A stretch of DNA of 64,000 nt from Kitasatospora atroaurantiaca (GTDB taxonomy: Bacteria > Actinomycetota > Actinomycetes > Streptomycetales > Streptomycetaceae). Below are positions 42,808-53,148 of this stretch, piece by piece. A program made the translations under genes and the position numbers. Position 1 is the first letter of the stretch, and each line of letters opens with the position of its first letter. The notes beneath the pieces were generated by a model. It was not told the DNA's origin. It was given only the letters and a program-made list of their open reading frames with translations, and searched no databases. Location: NCBI RefSeq assembly GCF_007828955.1, contig NZ_VIVR01000001.1:7006001-7070000 (forward strand), read 5' to 3'.

Positions 42808-43824
42808 TCAGGCGGCGGTGGGGGCGGTCAGCGGGTCCAGCGCGCTCACCGGGCGGACGCTGCCGACCGGCCGGCCGCCGCCGAGCATGGGCTCGCCGGT
42901 GAATGCGCCGAGCAGCGCCGGGTCGACGCCGGCTCGGGCCAGGGCGGCCGCCGCGACCGGGATGCGCGCCCGGTCCGCCCCGTCGGCGATCTTCACGGCG
43001 ACGGCGCGACCGTCGGGCAGCGCGGCGACCTGGACGCCCTCGAAGCCGTCCTTGGCGATCAGTCCGGGCACCGCGCGCATCAGCGCGGCCACGTCGCGGC
43101 CGGCACCGGAGGCCATCTCCGGGTGGTCGCGCAGCGCGTCCGCGACCCGCCGCTCGGCCGTGCCCGGCAGGCCGGTGGCGATCCGGGCGGCGGCGCGGGC
43201 GAGCCCGTGCAGCGAGACGGCGAACAGCGGGGCGCCGCAGCCGTCGACGGTGACCTGCGCGATGCGCTGACCGGTGAGCTCCTCGACGGCCTTGGCGATC
43301 GCGGTCTGGAGCGGGTGTGCGGGGTCGAGGTAGGTGCGCAGCGGCCAGCCGTTGAGGGCGCAGACGTACAGCATCGCCGCGTGCTTGCCGGAGCAGTTCT
43401 GGGCGAGCCGCGAGGGCCGGCGGCCCTCGCGCAGCCACGTGTCGCGGACGGCCGGCGCGTACGGCAGGTCGGCGACGTTGCGCAGGTCGCCCGGGGTGAG
43501 GCCGGCCAGCTCCAGGATCCGGCGGGCTCCGGCGAGGTGCCGCTCCTCGCCGGAGTGGCTGCCCATGGCGAGAGCGAGCAGAGCGCGGTCGAGCGGCAGC
43601 CCGGCGCGGACCATCGCGACGGCCTGGACCGGCTTGAGGGCCGACCGCGGGTAGCAGGCCGCCTCGACGTCGCCGAGCCGGTGGCGGACGGTGCCGTCCC
43701 CGTCGAGGACGACCACGGAGCCGTGGTGCACCCCCTCGACCAGCCCGCCGCGGACCACGTGGGCCACGGGGACGTGCCGGGGTTCGCGGACGGCGGGGGC
43801 GTCCGCCGGGATGCTGCTGCGCAT
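42808..43824 (-). CDS. Asparaginase of the PF06089 (R. etli-type) family
   Basis: A 338-residue protein that hydrolyses L-asparagine to aspartate. Characteristic stretches are HVVRGGLVEGVHHGSVVVLD, YPRSALKPVQAVAMV, MGSHSGEERH, AQNCSGKHAAML with the conserved Ser-Gly-Lys-His, and VDGCGAPLFAVSLHGLARA. This family (rhizobial, thermolabile type) is unrelated to E. coli AnsA/AnsB. Its place between permease and aspartase supports the assignment. Confidence 0.9.
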   Translation of the reverse strand: MRSSIPADAPAVREPRHVPVAHVVRGGLVEGVHHGSVVVLDGDGTVRHRLGDVEAACYPRSALKPVQAVAMVRAGLPLDRALLALAMGSHSGEERHLAGARRILELAGLTPGDLRNVADLPYAPAVRDTWLREGRRPSRLAQNCSGKHAAMLYVCALNGWPLRTYLDPAHPLQTAIAKAVEELTGQRIAQVTVDGCGAPLFAVSLHGLARAAARIATGLPGTAERRVADALRDHPEMASGAGRDVAALMRAVPGLIAKDGFEGVQVAALPDGRAVAVKIADGADRARIPVAAAALARAGVDPALLGAFTGEPMLGGGRPVGSVRPVSALDPLTAPTAA

Positions 43825-43872
43825 ACTGCCTCGATCGGTGGTGGTGGGTCGCTGGTCGGGTGTGCGGGGCGG

Positions 43873-45341
<1,469 letters not shown>

Positions 45342-45345
<4 letters not shown>

Positions 45346-46073
45346 GTCTGGGGTCCGCCTTCCGTGGGGGAGTCCGTGCGACGGGGGCGCACGATGTCGG
45401 TGAGGGTCGACTCGACGACCTGGAGGTGGTGGGACATGGCCGCCATGGCGTCCTGCTCGGAACCGTCGACCAGGGCCTCGAGGATCGCCCGGTGCTCGCA
45501 GTTGGACTGCTCGCGCCGGCCGCACAGCTCGTTGAGGAAGGCCGACTGGCGGGCCAGCGCGTCGCGGATCTCCTCGATGATCCGGCGGAAGACCGGGTTC
45601 TGGGCCGCCTCCGCCAGGGCCAGGTGGAAGAGCGAGTCCATGGCGACCCAGGCGGTGGTGTCCGTCTCCCGCTCCATCCGGTCGAGGAGATGGGCCAGGT
45701 GGTCGAGGTCCTCGGGGGTGCGGCGCAGGGCCGCGTACCCGGCGACCGGGATCTCGATGTGCCGTCGCACCTCGAGGAGGTGGCTGGCGGCGTAGTCGCC
45801 GAAGGTCGGGTCCTCGACCGTGCTGGCGAGGACGAAGGTGCCCTTGCCGGTCTTCGACACCGTCAGTCCCATGGCCTGCAGGGCCCGGAGCGCCTCCCGC
45901 AGGACCGGTCGGCTGACTTCCAGGGTGCGGCACAGCTCGGCCTCGGAGGGGAGCTTGTCGCCGACCGCGTACTCGCCGCGCTCGATGGCGCCGCGGAGGT
46001 GGCCGAAGACCGCTTCCATCGCGCTGACGCGACGGGGAACGGGGCCACCTGTCTGGCTGTCTGACAGGTTCAC
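45342..46073 (-). CDS. FadR-subfamily GntR regulator of the asparagine operon
   Basis: A 243-residue regulator with winged helix (HLRGAIERGEYAVGDKLPSE, LEVSRPVLREALRAL, KTGKGTFVLAS) and FCD domain (LEVRRHIEIPVAGYAA, DSLFHLALAEAAQNP, EHRAILEAL). GTG 46073 follows GGAGGA. It is the first gene of the operon and probably controls itself. An inverted repeat (46047-46069) lies over its first codons. The effector is likely aspartate or asparagine; this is inferred. Confidence 0.87.
46047..46069. promoter_or_regulatory. Inverted repeat ACCTGTC-N9-GACAGGT overlapping the GntR start region
   Basis: Perfect 7-bp arms enclose a second small palindrome (CTGTCTGACAG partly overlapping). It spans codons 2-9 of the GntR gene and lies in front of the divergent sigma-factor gene, so it may control either direction. 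Confidence 0.5.
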
Positions 46074-46226
46074 GGGTGAGATCCTCCGGGCTGACGGACA
46101 GTGGTGTCAAGGTTGCGGGCAGATGAACGCGCGGACCGTCACCGGGCGCGGGCTTTGGCCGTACGTCTCCGCCGCGGCTAAGGTGTGGCGCCGGACTCGG
46201 CGGATCGCTCCCTGGGGGAGGTGGGG

Positions 46227-47777
46227 ATGGGGCTCATGGACGCGGACCACGTGGGGTTGGTGGTCGCGGCGCAGGCCGGTGACGACCGGGCGCGCGAGGA
46301 ACTGCTCGCCGCCTACCTGCCGTTGCTCTACAACATCGTCGGGCGCGCCCTGAGCGGCCACGCCGACGTCGACGACGTCGTCCAGGAGACCCTGCTGCGC
46401 GTGGTGCGGGACCTGCCCGGCCTGCGTGCCCCGGAGAGCTTCCGGTCCTGGCTGGTGTCGATCGCGCTCCGCCAGATCAGCACCCACCGGCACCGGCAAC
46501 GCGTCCTCGCCGACCGGACCGCGGCCATCGACGAGGCGCACCGGATACCCGACCCCGGTGCCGGGGCTGAGGACATGACGATCCTGCGGCTGCACGTGTC
46601 CGACGAGCGCCGCCAGGTGGTCGAGGCCGGCCGGTGGCTCGATCCCGACCACCGGGCGCTGCTGTCGCTGTGGTGGCAGGAGGTCGCGGGCTCGCTGAGC
46701 CGCGACGACCTCGCCGCCGCCACCGGGCTCACCGCCGCCCACGTCGGAGTGCGCGTCCAACGCATGCGCGAGCAGCTGGAGCTGAGCCGGACGATCGTCG
46801 CCGCGCTGAACGCCGACCCGCGCTGCGCACGCCTGGAGGAGGCCGTCGCCGGCTGGGACGGCCTCCCCTCCTCGGTGTGGCGCAAACGGATCGCCCGGCA
46901 CACCCGCGGCTGCCCCGGCTGCGCGCCAGCGACGGCCGGACGGATTCCGGCCGAGCTGCTGCTCGTCCGGGTGGCACCGCTGACGGTCCCGGCCGGGCTC
47001 CTCGCCGCGCTGGCCGTCAAGGGCCTGCTGCCGGGTGCGGCCGCGGGCGCCGCCGCGCTGACCGGGGCGACCGCCGCGGTCGGCACGGCGGCGGGGGGAG
47101 GCGGTCTGCACGGCTCCCTGCTCGCCAAGCTCTCCGCGGTGACCGCGCATCCGCTGGTGTCCCTGGCCACCGGTGCCGTGATCGTCACCGGGGCCGCCGC
47201 CACCTACGCGGCCTGGCCCGAACCGCCGCAACGGGTGCCCGTCACCGCCGCTCCCACGGCCGGCGCGGCCACCCCGACCCCCGCGCGCACCGCCGCTCCC
47301 GCCGGACCGCCGCAGGCCAGTCCGTCCGCCGCCGCGGCCGTGGTTCCGCCCGGCCCGCTGTCACTGGAGTCCGTGGCCGCACCCGGCCTCTTCCTCACGT
47401 ACACCGGCGACTTCGCCGCGCTCGAGCGGGCCGACGCCGCCAGCCCCGCGCGGACCCGGCAGCGGGTCACGTTCACGGTGGTCCGGGGCCTGGCCGACAC
47501 CCGGTGCGTCACCTTCCGCGCCGCCGACGGCCGCTACCTGCGCCACCGCGACCTGCGGCTGCGGCTGAGCACCGACGACGGCAGCGAACTGTTCCGGGAG
47601 GACGCCACCTTTTGCCCGCTGCCCGGGTCGGTCGCCGGGTCGGTGACCCTGCACGCGCACAACTACCCCGGATCGGCCCTCCGCCAGCGCGACGGCGGCA
47701 TCTGGCTCGACGGCGACAACGGTACGCGGGACTTCGCCGACCAGGCCTCCTTCATCGCCCGCAGCGCCTGGGCCTGA
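46227..47777 (+). CDS. Membrane-anchored ECF-like sigma factor fused to an extracellular AbfB sugar-binding domain
   Basis: A 516-residue fusion from ATG 46227 after GGGGGAGG. Order: sigma region 2 (about 20-85; YLPLLYNIVGRAL, DVDDVVQETLLRVVRDL, SFRSWLVSIALRQI), sigma region 4-like helices (about 145-195; LAAATGLTAAHVGVRVQRMREQL), a Zn-finger-like H-x3-C-x2-C (RHTRGCPGC, about 225) as in ZAS anti-sigma domains, hydrophobic stretches at about 245-285 and 310-332 (LVSLATGAVIVTGAAATYAAW), a Pro/Ala/Thr linker, and a C-terminal AbfB domain (about 385-516; FRAADGRYLRHRDLRL, DDGSELFREDATFC). A single net membrane crossing would place AbfB outside and sigma inside. It is the upstream neighbour of a GH10-GH62 arabinoxylanase. 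Confidence 0.87.
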   Translation: MGLMDADHVGLVVAAQAGDDRAREELLAAYLPLLYNIVGRALSGHADVDDVVQETLLRVVRDLPGLRAPESFRSWLVSIALRQISTHRHRQRVLADRTAAIDEAHRIPDPGAGAEDMTILRLHVSDERRQVVEAGRWLDPDHRALLSLWWQEVAGSLSRDDLAAATGLTAAHVGVRVQRMREQLELSRTIVAALNADPRCARLEEAVAGWDGLPSSVWRKRIARHTRGCPGCAPATAGRIPAELLLVRVAPLTVPAGLLAALAVKGLLPGAAAGAAALTGATAAVGTAAGGGGLHGSLLAKLSAVTAHPLVSLATGAVIVTGAAATYAAWPEPPQRVPVTAAPTAGAATPTPARTAAPAGPPQASPSAAAAVVPPGPLSLESVAAPGLFLTYTGDFAALERADAASPARTRQRVTFTVVRGLADTRCVTFRAADGRYLRHRDLRLRLSTDDGSELFREDATFCPLPGSVAGSVTLHAHNYPGSALRQRDGGIWLDGDNGTRDFADQASFIARSAWA

Positions 47778-47996
47778 CGGCGACGACCGGGCGGCGGGCC
47801 CCGGCGTAACGCTTTTCGCCTGCGAGATTCCTCACGGGGGCGATCGTCCGGACGGCACCGGTTTTCCGTTACGGGGCCGCGGGCCCGGAAGCCTCCTGTG
47901 TGTGGGGATCTCCTCCCGGCCGCCCGCCCACGACGGGCCGGGGCGGGAGGGACCCCGACGTCCCCGTTCAGGCATCCAGGAAGAGAGCCGATCCGC

Positions 47997-48083
47997 ATGA
48001 CGCGACACACCCACCAACCCCCGGCCGGGGCCCGCACCAGCGCGGCGCACCGGGTGACCCGCAGCCCCCGGGGGGAGTCGTGA
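47997..48083 (+). CDS. 28-codon leader ORF translationally coupled to the xylanase
   Basis: An ATG with GGAAGAGAG upstream opens a short frame (MTRHTHQPPAGARTSAAHRV then TRSPRGES) whose TGA overlaps the GTG start of the xylanase as GTGA, one base out of frame. The xylanase GTG has only a very close GGGGGAG, so its translation may depend on this leader. The peptide has no recognised function. The rest of the 220-bp gap from 47778 shows nothing clear. Confidence 0.5.
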   Translation: MTRHTHQPPAGARTSAAHRVTRSPRGES

Positions 48084-50467
48084 AGGGCCTGCACCGGCTC
48101 AGCCGGCGCCGCCGCGTGGTGGCGATCGGGGCCTCGGCCGCCGCGCTGGTGGCCGGAGTCGTGGCGCTCCTCCCCGATTTCGCCGGAGCCGCCGCGCTGG
48201 GTACGCAGGCGGCCCCCTCCGGCAGGTACTTCGGCACCGCCTTGGCCGCCGGGCGGCTCGGCGACTCGGCGTACACCGCGATCGCGGACCGGGAGTTCAC
48301 CATGATCACCCCGGAGAACGAGATGAAGTGGGACGCGATCGAGCCGTCCCGCGGCAACTTCACCTACGGGGGCGCCGACCAGATCGTCAACCACGCCTCC
48401 GCGCACGGCCAGCGGATGCGCGGCCACACCCTGGTCTGGCACTCGCAGCTCCCGTCCTGGGTCGGCTCCATCAGCGACGCGACCACCCTGCGCAGCGTGA
48501 TGGACAACCACATCACCAACGAGGTGACCCACTACAAGGGCAGGATCTACGCCTGGGACGTGGTCAACGAGGCCTTCGAGGACGGCGGCAGCGGCCGGCA
48601 CCGCAGCTCGGTGTTCCAGAACGTGCTGGGTGACGGCTTCATCGAGGAGGCCTTCCGCACCGCCCGCAACGCCGACCCCTCGGCCAAGCTCTGCTACAAC
48701 GACTACAACATCGAGAACTGGTCCGACGCCAAGACCCAGGGCGTCTACGGCATGGTCAAGGACTTCAAGTCCCGCGGCGTGCCCATCGACTGCGTCGGCT
48801 TCCAGAGCCACTTCGGCGCCGGCGGCCCGCCGGGGAGCTTCCAGACCACCCTCGCCAACTTCGCCGCCCTGGGCGTGGACGTCCAGCTCACCGAGCTGGA
48901 CATCGCCCAGGCACCGGCCACCGGCTACGCCAACGCCGCCAACGCCTGCCTGTCCGTGGCCCGGTGCACCGGCATCACGGTGTGGGGCGTCCGGGACAGC
49001 GACTCCTGGCGCAGCGGCGAGAACCCCCTGCTGTTCGACCGCAACGGCAATCCCAAGGCCGCCTACACCGCCGTCATGAACGCCCTCAAGGCTGCCTCCG
49101 GCACCGGGACGGGCGGGACGGGCGGCGGGAGCGGCGCCGGAGAGATCAAGGGCGTTCCCTCCGGCCGCTGCCTCGACGTCAACGGCTTCACCACCGCCAA
49201 CGACACCCAGCTGCAGCTGTGGGACTGCCACGGCCAGGGCAACCAGCGGTGGACCTACACCTCCAGTCGGCAGCTGATGGTCTACGGCAAGAAGTGCCTG
49301 TCCGCCAGGGCCAAGGGCACCGGCAACGGCACGGCCGTGGTGATCGACGACTGCACCGGCGGTGCCGAGCAGCAGTGGACCGTCAATGCGGACGGCTCGA
49401 TCGCCGGCGTCCAGTCCGGGCTGTGCCTCGACGCCGTCGGCGCCGGCACCGCCAACGGCACCAAGATCCAGCTGTACGCCTGCTGGTCCGGCGGCAGCAA
49501 CCAGAAGTGGACCGGCCTGTCCGGCACGCCGAGTCCGGCGCCCACCACGACCAGCGCAACCTGCCCGCTCCCGTCGACCTACCGGTGGAGCTCCAGCGGC
49601 GTGCTGGCGCAGCCGGCCAACGGCTGGGCGGCCGTGAAGGACTTCACGGACGTGGTCTACAACGGCAAGCACCTGGTCTACGCGTCGAACGTGAACGGGT
49701 CGAAGTACGGCTCGATGATGTTCAGCCCGTTCGCCAACTGGTCGGACATGGCGTCGGCCGGTCAGACCGGGATGGGCCAGGCCGCGGTGGCGCCCACGCT
49801 GTTCTACTTCGCGCCCAAGAACATCTGGGTGCTGGCCTACCAGTGGGGCCAGTCGCCGTTCGTCTACCGCACCTCCAGCGACCCGACCAACCCCAACGGC
49901 TGGTCCGCGCCGCAGACCCTGTTCACCGGCAGCATCCCGGGTTCCGGCACCGGCCCGATCGACCAGACGCTGATCGCCGACGACCAGAACATGTACCTGT
50001 TCTTCGCCGGTGACAACGGCTCCATCTACCGGGCCAGCATGCCGATCGGGAACTTCCCCGGCAGCTTCGGGTCGTCCTACACCACGGTCATGACCGACAC
50101 CGTGAAGAACCTGTTCGAGGCCCCGCAGGTCTACAAGGTCAAGGGCCAGAACCAGTACCTCATGATCGTCGAGGCGCGCGGCGCGAGCGAGCAGCGCTAC
50201 TTCCGCTCGTTCACCGCCACCAGCCTCAACGGCACCTGGACCCCGCAGGCCGCCACCGAGAGCAACCCCTTCGCCGGCAAGGCCAACAGCGGCGCCTCCT
50301 GGACCAACGACATCTCCCACGGTGACCTCGTCCGCAACAACCCGGACCAGACCATGACCATCGACCCCTGCAACCTGCAACTCCTCTACCAGGGCAAGTC
50401 CCCGACCGCGAGCGGCCCGTACGACCAGCTGCCGTGGCGACCTGGCCTCCTCACCCTCCAGCGCTGA
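48080..50467 (+). CDS. Secreted bifunctional GH10 xylanase - ricin (CBM13) - GH62 arabinofuranosidase
   Basis: A 795-residue arabinoxylan-degrading enzyme. Signal peptide with twin-arginine-rich n-region (RLSRRRRVVAIGASAA). The GH10 domain has HTLVWHSQLPSW, the acid/base Glu in WDVVNEAFEDG and the nucleophile Glu in QLTELDIAQA. After a TGTGGTGGGSG linker a ricin trefoil follows (GRCLDVNGFTTANDTQLQLW, QWTVN, QKWTG). The GH62 domain begins about residue 495 (CPLPSTYRWSSSGVLAQP) and shows DFTDVVYNGKHLVYAS, DQTLIADDQNMYLFFAGDNG and FEAPQVYKVKG. It can cut the xylan backbone and remove arabinose branches at once. GTG 48080 is used because it lies in frame and overlaps the leader stop. Confidence 0.94.
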   Translation: MKGLHRLSRRRRVVAIGASAAALVAGVVALLPDFAGAAALGTQAAPSGRYFGTALAAGRLGDSAYTAIADREFTMITPENEMKWDAIEPSRGNFTYGGADQIVNHASAHGQRMRGHTLVWHSQLPSWVGSISDATTLRSVMDNHITNEVTHYKGRIYAWDVVNEAFEDGGSGRHRSSVFQNVLGDGFIEEAFRTARNADPSAKLCYNDYNIENWSDAKTQGVYGMVKDFKSRGVPIDCVGFQSHFGAGGPPGSFQTTLANFAALGVDVQLTELDIAQAPATGYANAANACLSVARCTGITVWGVRDSDSWRSGENPLLFDRNGNPKAAYTAVMNALKAASGTGTGGTGGGSGAGEIKGVPSGRCLDVNGFTTANDTQLQLWDCHGQGNQRWTYTSSRQLMVYGKKCLSARAKGTGNGTAVVIDDCTGGAEQQWTVNADGSIAGVQSGLCLDAVGAGTANGTKIQLYACWSGGSNQKWTGLSGTPSPAPTTTSATCPLPSTYRWSSSGVLAQPANGWAAVKDFTDVVYNGKHLVYASNVNGSKYGSMMFSPFANWSDMASAGQTGMGQAAVAPTLFYFAPKNIWVLAYQWGQSPFVYRTSSDPTNPNGWSAPQTLFTGSIPGSGTGPIDQTLIADDQNMYLFFAGDNGSIYRASMPIGNFPGSFGSSYTTVMTDTVKNLFEAPQVYKVKGQNQYLMIVEARGASEQRYFRSFTATSLNGTWTPQAATESNPFAGKANSGASWTNDISHGDLVRNNPDQTMTIDPCNLQLLYQGKSPTASGPYDQLPWRPGLLTLQR

Positions 50468-50483
50468 CCCGACCGGACCAGGA

Positions 50484-50587
50484 AGCGGATCCCGGCCGAA
50501 TCCGGTGCCGGGATCCGCTCCTCCCTCGTGTCCCTCGTGCACGGCCCGCAAGCGATCGGGGCCGCAGGCCGTTGCGCCTGCGGCCCC
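50484..50587. terminator. Two hairpin terminators between convergent genes
   Basis: First stem 50484-50496 with 50507-50519 (13 bp perfect), second 50558-50569 with 50576-50587 (12 bp perfect). One faces the xylanase, the other the GntR gene. Confidence 0.8.
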
Positions 50588-50616
50588 GTACGGCTGCACG
50601 CGGCGCTGACGACCCG

Positions 50617-51417
50617 TCAGCCGAACAGCCGGCGCTGGATCTCCCGCCGGTAGTCCTCCAGCGTCCGGTCGAGGTGCACCACCGTAGCCGCGGCCGCCTC
50701 CTCGGGGCGGCCGTCGCGAATGGCCCGGTAGATCGCCTCGTGCTCCTCGACCGCGGCCTCCGCGGCCGCGCCGAGCATGTCGTGGATGCCGATGGCGCTG
50801 GACTGCCGCTGCAGCCGGCGGGCGTCGCGCACGGCGCTGAGCAGGAAGGCGTTGTGCGCGGCGGTGGCCACGGCCGTGTGGAAGTCCTCGTCCGCCTGGT
50901 TGAACACGTCGACCTGGCCGTGGACCACGCCGTGCCGGCACTGCTGCATGGCGACCTCGATGGTGCGCAGCTCGGCCGGTGTGGCCCGGGTGGCCGCGAA
51001 ACTGGCGGCGGCCGTCTCCTGCACCTTGCGGAACTCGAAGAGCATCAGGACGTGGTCGAGGTCGACCGGCCGGAAGAAGCCGCCCCAGCGGCTGGTGATC
51101 AGCATGCCCTCGTCGTCGGCGACGAACAGGCCGCGCCCCTTGTGCGCCCGGACCCGGCCGAGCGCCGAGAGGATCTTCACGGCCTCCCGCACCACCGCCC
51201 GGCTGGTGTTGAGGGTCTTGGCCAGGTCGTGCTCGGTGGGCAGGCGGTCGCCGGCCACCAGACGCTGCTCGGCGATGAACTCCAGGATCTGCTCCGACAC
51301 GATCTCGTACCCGGGCCGGTAGTCCCCCCGCTCCTCGCCCGAGCCGTCCACCGATGCCGCGCGACCGGGAGAGGCCTGTGCCGGCGATGCGGCTTCCGTC
51401 GTGGGCATGTCGTTCAT
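50617..51417 (-). CDS. FadR-subfamily GntR regulator of the CUT1 sugar operon
   Basis: A 266-residue regulator from ATG 51417 after GGAGGCAGGAAAG. The winged helix (QILEFIAEQRLVAGDRLPTE, LAKTLNTSRAVVREAVKIL, HKGRGLFVAD) is followed by an FCD domain (LMLFEFRKVQETAAASFAA, DEDFHTAVATAAHN, EHEAIYRAI). It is divergent from the sugar transporter operon, with a GTnnnAC-type operator between, so it is the probable local regulator. It is clearly different from the two fucose-island regulators. Confidence 0.88.
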   Translation of the reverse strand: MNDMPTTEAASPAQASPGRAASVDGSGEERGDYRPGYEIVSEQILEFIAEQRLVAGDRLPTEHDLAKTLNTSRAVVREAVKILSALGRVRAHKGRGLFVADDEGMLITSRWGGFFRPVDLDHVLMLFEFRKVQETAAASFAATRATPAELRTIEVAMQQCRHGVVHGQVDVFNQADEDFHTAVATAAHNAFLLSAVRDARRLQRQSSAIGIHDMLGAAAEAAVEEHEAIYRAIRDGRPEEAAAATVVHLDRTLEDYRREIQRRLFG

Positions 51418-51492
51418 CTTTCCTGCCTCCGGGAATGACGTGCGCGAGCGCGACTGATCGCAGTGGAGCTGGCTCATCGTAGCGCAGACAGG

Positions 51493-51509
51493 CAATGAGT
51501 CATACTCAT
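51493..51509. promoter_or_regulatory. FadR-type operator AATGAGT-CAT-ACTCATT
   Basis: A perfect 7-3-7 inverted repeat carrying the GTnnnAC core of FadR-subfamily sites, 76 bp before the GntR start. The 366-bp gap up to 51783 is unusually AT-rich for this genome (51540-51665), and holds a possible -35 TTGACG at about 51635. No gene is seen there. Confidence 0.7.
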
Positions 51510-51783
51510 TCGCTGGGACGTGGCACTGTATGGCGGTGGGCGAAATGGTGCAAAGAGCGAGAAACCTTGCATAAGTGCACGGTGATTGCGGTTCATTGCT
51601 TCGAAGCTCTTCTGAATGGAGATGTAGAAGCCCTTGACGGGGCTCTCGATAGGGCGGCTAATTTATCCCCGAGGGCGGCAGCGGAGCGCCGGCCCTCGGT
51701 ACCCGACGCCTGACCGGGATGGCCAGGCGCCGCCCCACCCCCACCTCCCGACCCCGTTCGGGGCCTCTGCAGTGGAGTCGCTC

Positions 51784-53148
51784 ATGACCGTCAACAAGCC
51801 TCTGGCCGGCGAGAAGGCAGTGCCCAGCAAGAGACGAGCGGTGTTGCTGGCCGCCTGCGCGGCCACCCTGGCGGTGACCGTGTCCGCGTGTAGCGGCGCG
51901 GCTTCCGACAAGACCACCACCAAGGACGGCTTCGCCCAGGCCGCCCAGACCGACGGGGCGGTGACGGTCTGGGTCGACGCGACCCGCCTGCCCGCCGCGA
52001 AGCAGTACCAGGAGCTGCACCCCGAGGTGAAGTTGGACATCGTCAGCTACGACGGTGACGCCAACGGGTCGAACTACCTGCAGACCAAGGTCCAGCTCTT
52101 CAACCGGACCGGCAAGGGCTGGCCGGACGTCGTCTTCAGCTCTCAGAACAACGAGGCCTCCTGGGCGGTCGACGCCGGGTTCGCGGCGCCGCTCGACAAG
52201 GGCCTGATCCCGGCCGACACCCTGGGCCAGTTCGCCAAGGGCGCCAACGACGTCTGCACGGTCAACGGCACCGTCTACTGCCTGCGCAACGACCTCTCGC
52301 AGGCGGTGCTCTGGTACAACGCTCCGCTGATGAAGCAGTTCGGCTACACCGTCCCGAAGACCTGGGAGGAGTACCAGCAGCTCGGCGAGAAGGTGGCCGC
52401 CGAGCACCCGGGCTACCTGGTCGGCGACGCCGGCGACTCCTTCACCCCCGAGATCTACCTCTGGGCGAGCAAGTGCGAGGCCAACCACATCACCGGCCCC
52501 AAGGCCGTCACGGCGAACACCAGCGGTGAGAACTGCACCAAGATGGCCAAGCTCATGGACGGGCTGATCAAGAACAAGTCCATGTCCATCACCGGTGTCT
52601 TCAGCACCGACTTCGCCAAGAACGAGGCCGACAAGGTCCTGCTCATGCCCGGCCCGGCGTGGTACGGCGGCGCGGTGTTCAAGGACACCCTGAAGACCCC
52701 GGACAAGACGATCGGGGCGGCCCCGATACCCCAGTGGCAGGGCGACACCGCGCCGTCCACCGGCAACGTCGGCGGCGGCACCTGGCTGCTGTCCCAGCAC
52801 TCCACCCACCTCAAGGCGGCCACCGACTTCCTGAAGTGGGTCACCACCGACAACGCCTACCAGGGCGAGAAGGCCCCCGGCTTCCCGGCGTACGCGCCCG
52901 CCGCGGAGAACTGGCTGAAGGCCCAGGCCGCCTCCGGGTACTTCGCCGGTGACCTCGGTGCCCTGAAGGACGCCTCCTCCCAGGTGTGGCCGGGCTGGGG
53001 CTCGGGCCAGTTCAGCCAGGAGGCCATCTGGGCCGCCACGGTCAAGCCGGGCCTGACCCAGGGCCAGACCATCGAGTCCCTGCTGCCGGCCTGGCAGGAC
53101 TCGATCGTCAAGCACGCCGAGTCGTTCGGTTACAAGGTCTCGAAGTGA
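51784..53148 (+). CDS. CUT1 extracellular sugar-binding lipoprotein
   Basis: A 454-residue solute-binding protein from ATG 51784 after TGGAG. The lipoprotein signal is LLAACAATLAVTVSACSG. The mature sequence has VTVWVDATRLPAAKQYQELHPEV, WPDVVFSSQNNEASWAVDAG and FLKWVTTDNAYQGEKAPGFPAYAPA, typical of MalE/CUT1 oligosaccharide-binding proteins. It begins an operon with two permeases but no ATPase; streptomycetes commonly supply the ATPase from a shared MsiK. The ligand is unknown; downstream enzymes suggest a deoxy sugar or uronate-containing oligosaccharide. Confidence 0.9.
   Translation: MTVNKPLAGEKAVPSKRRAVLLAACAATLAVTVSACSGAASDKTTTKDGFAQAAQTDGAVTVWVDATRLPAAKQYQELHPEVKLDIVSYDGDANGSNYLQTKVQLFNRTGKGWPDVVFSSQNNEASWAVDAGFAAPLDKGLIPADTLGQFAKGANDVCTVNGTVYCLRNDLSQAVLWYNAPLMKQFGYTVPKTWEEYQQLGEKVAAEHPGYLVGDAGDSFTPEIYLWASKCEANHITGPKAVTANTSGENCTKMAKLMDGLIKNKSMSITGVFSTDFAKNEADKVLLMPGPAWYGGAVFKDTLKTPDKTIGAAPIPQWQGDTAPSTGNVGGGTWLLSQHSTHLKAATDFLKWVTTDNAYQGEKAPGFPAYAPAAENWLKAQAASGYFAGDLGALKDASSQVWPGWGSGQFSQEAIWAATVKPGLTQGQTIESLLPAWQDSIVKHAESFGYKVSK

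Noticed and set aside
47663..50941. Very long antisense reading frame (over 1000 codons) across the GH10-GH62 gene
   Set aside because: Low-complexity Gly/Arg/Val-rich translation with no domain; it is the usual GC-driven shadow of a real gene on the other strand. The same applies to long opposite-strand frames over 1-2390, 36187-38445 and 42631-45795.
51495..51713. Small ORF in the AT-rich promoter region
   Set aside because: No ribosome site, starts inside the FadR-type dyad and has no coding bias.
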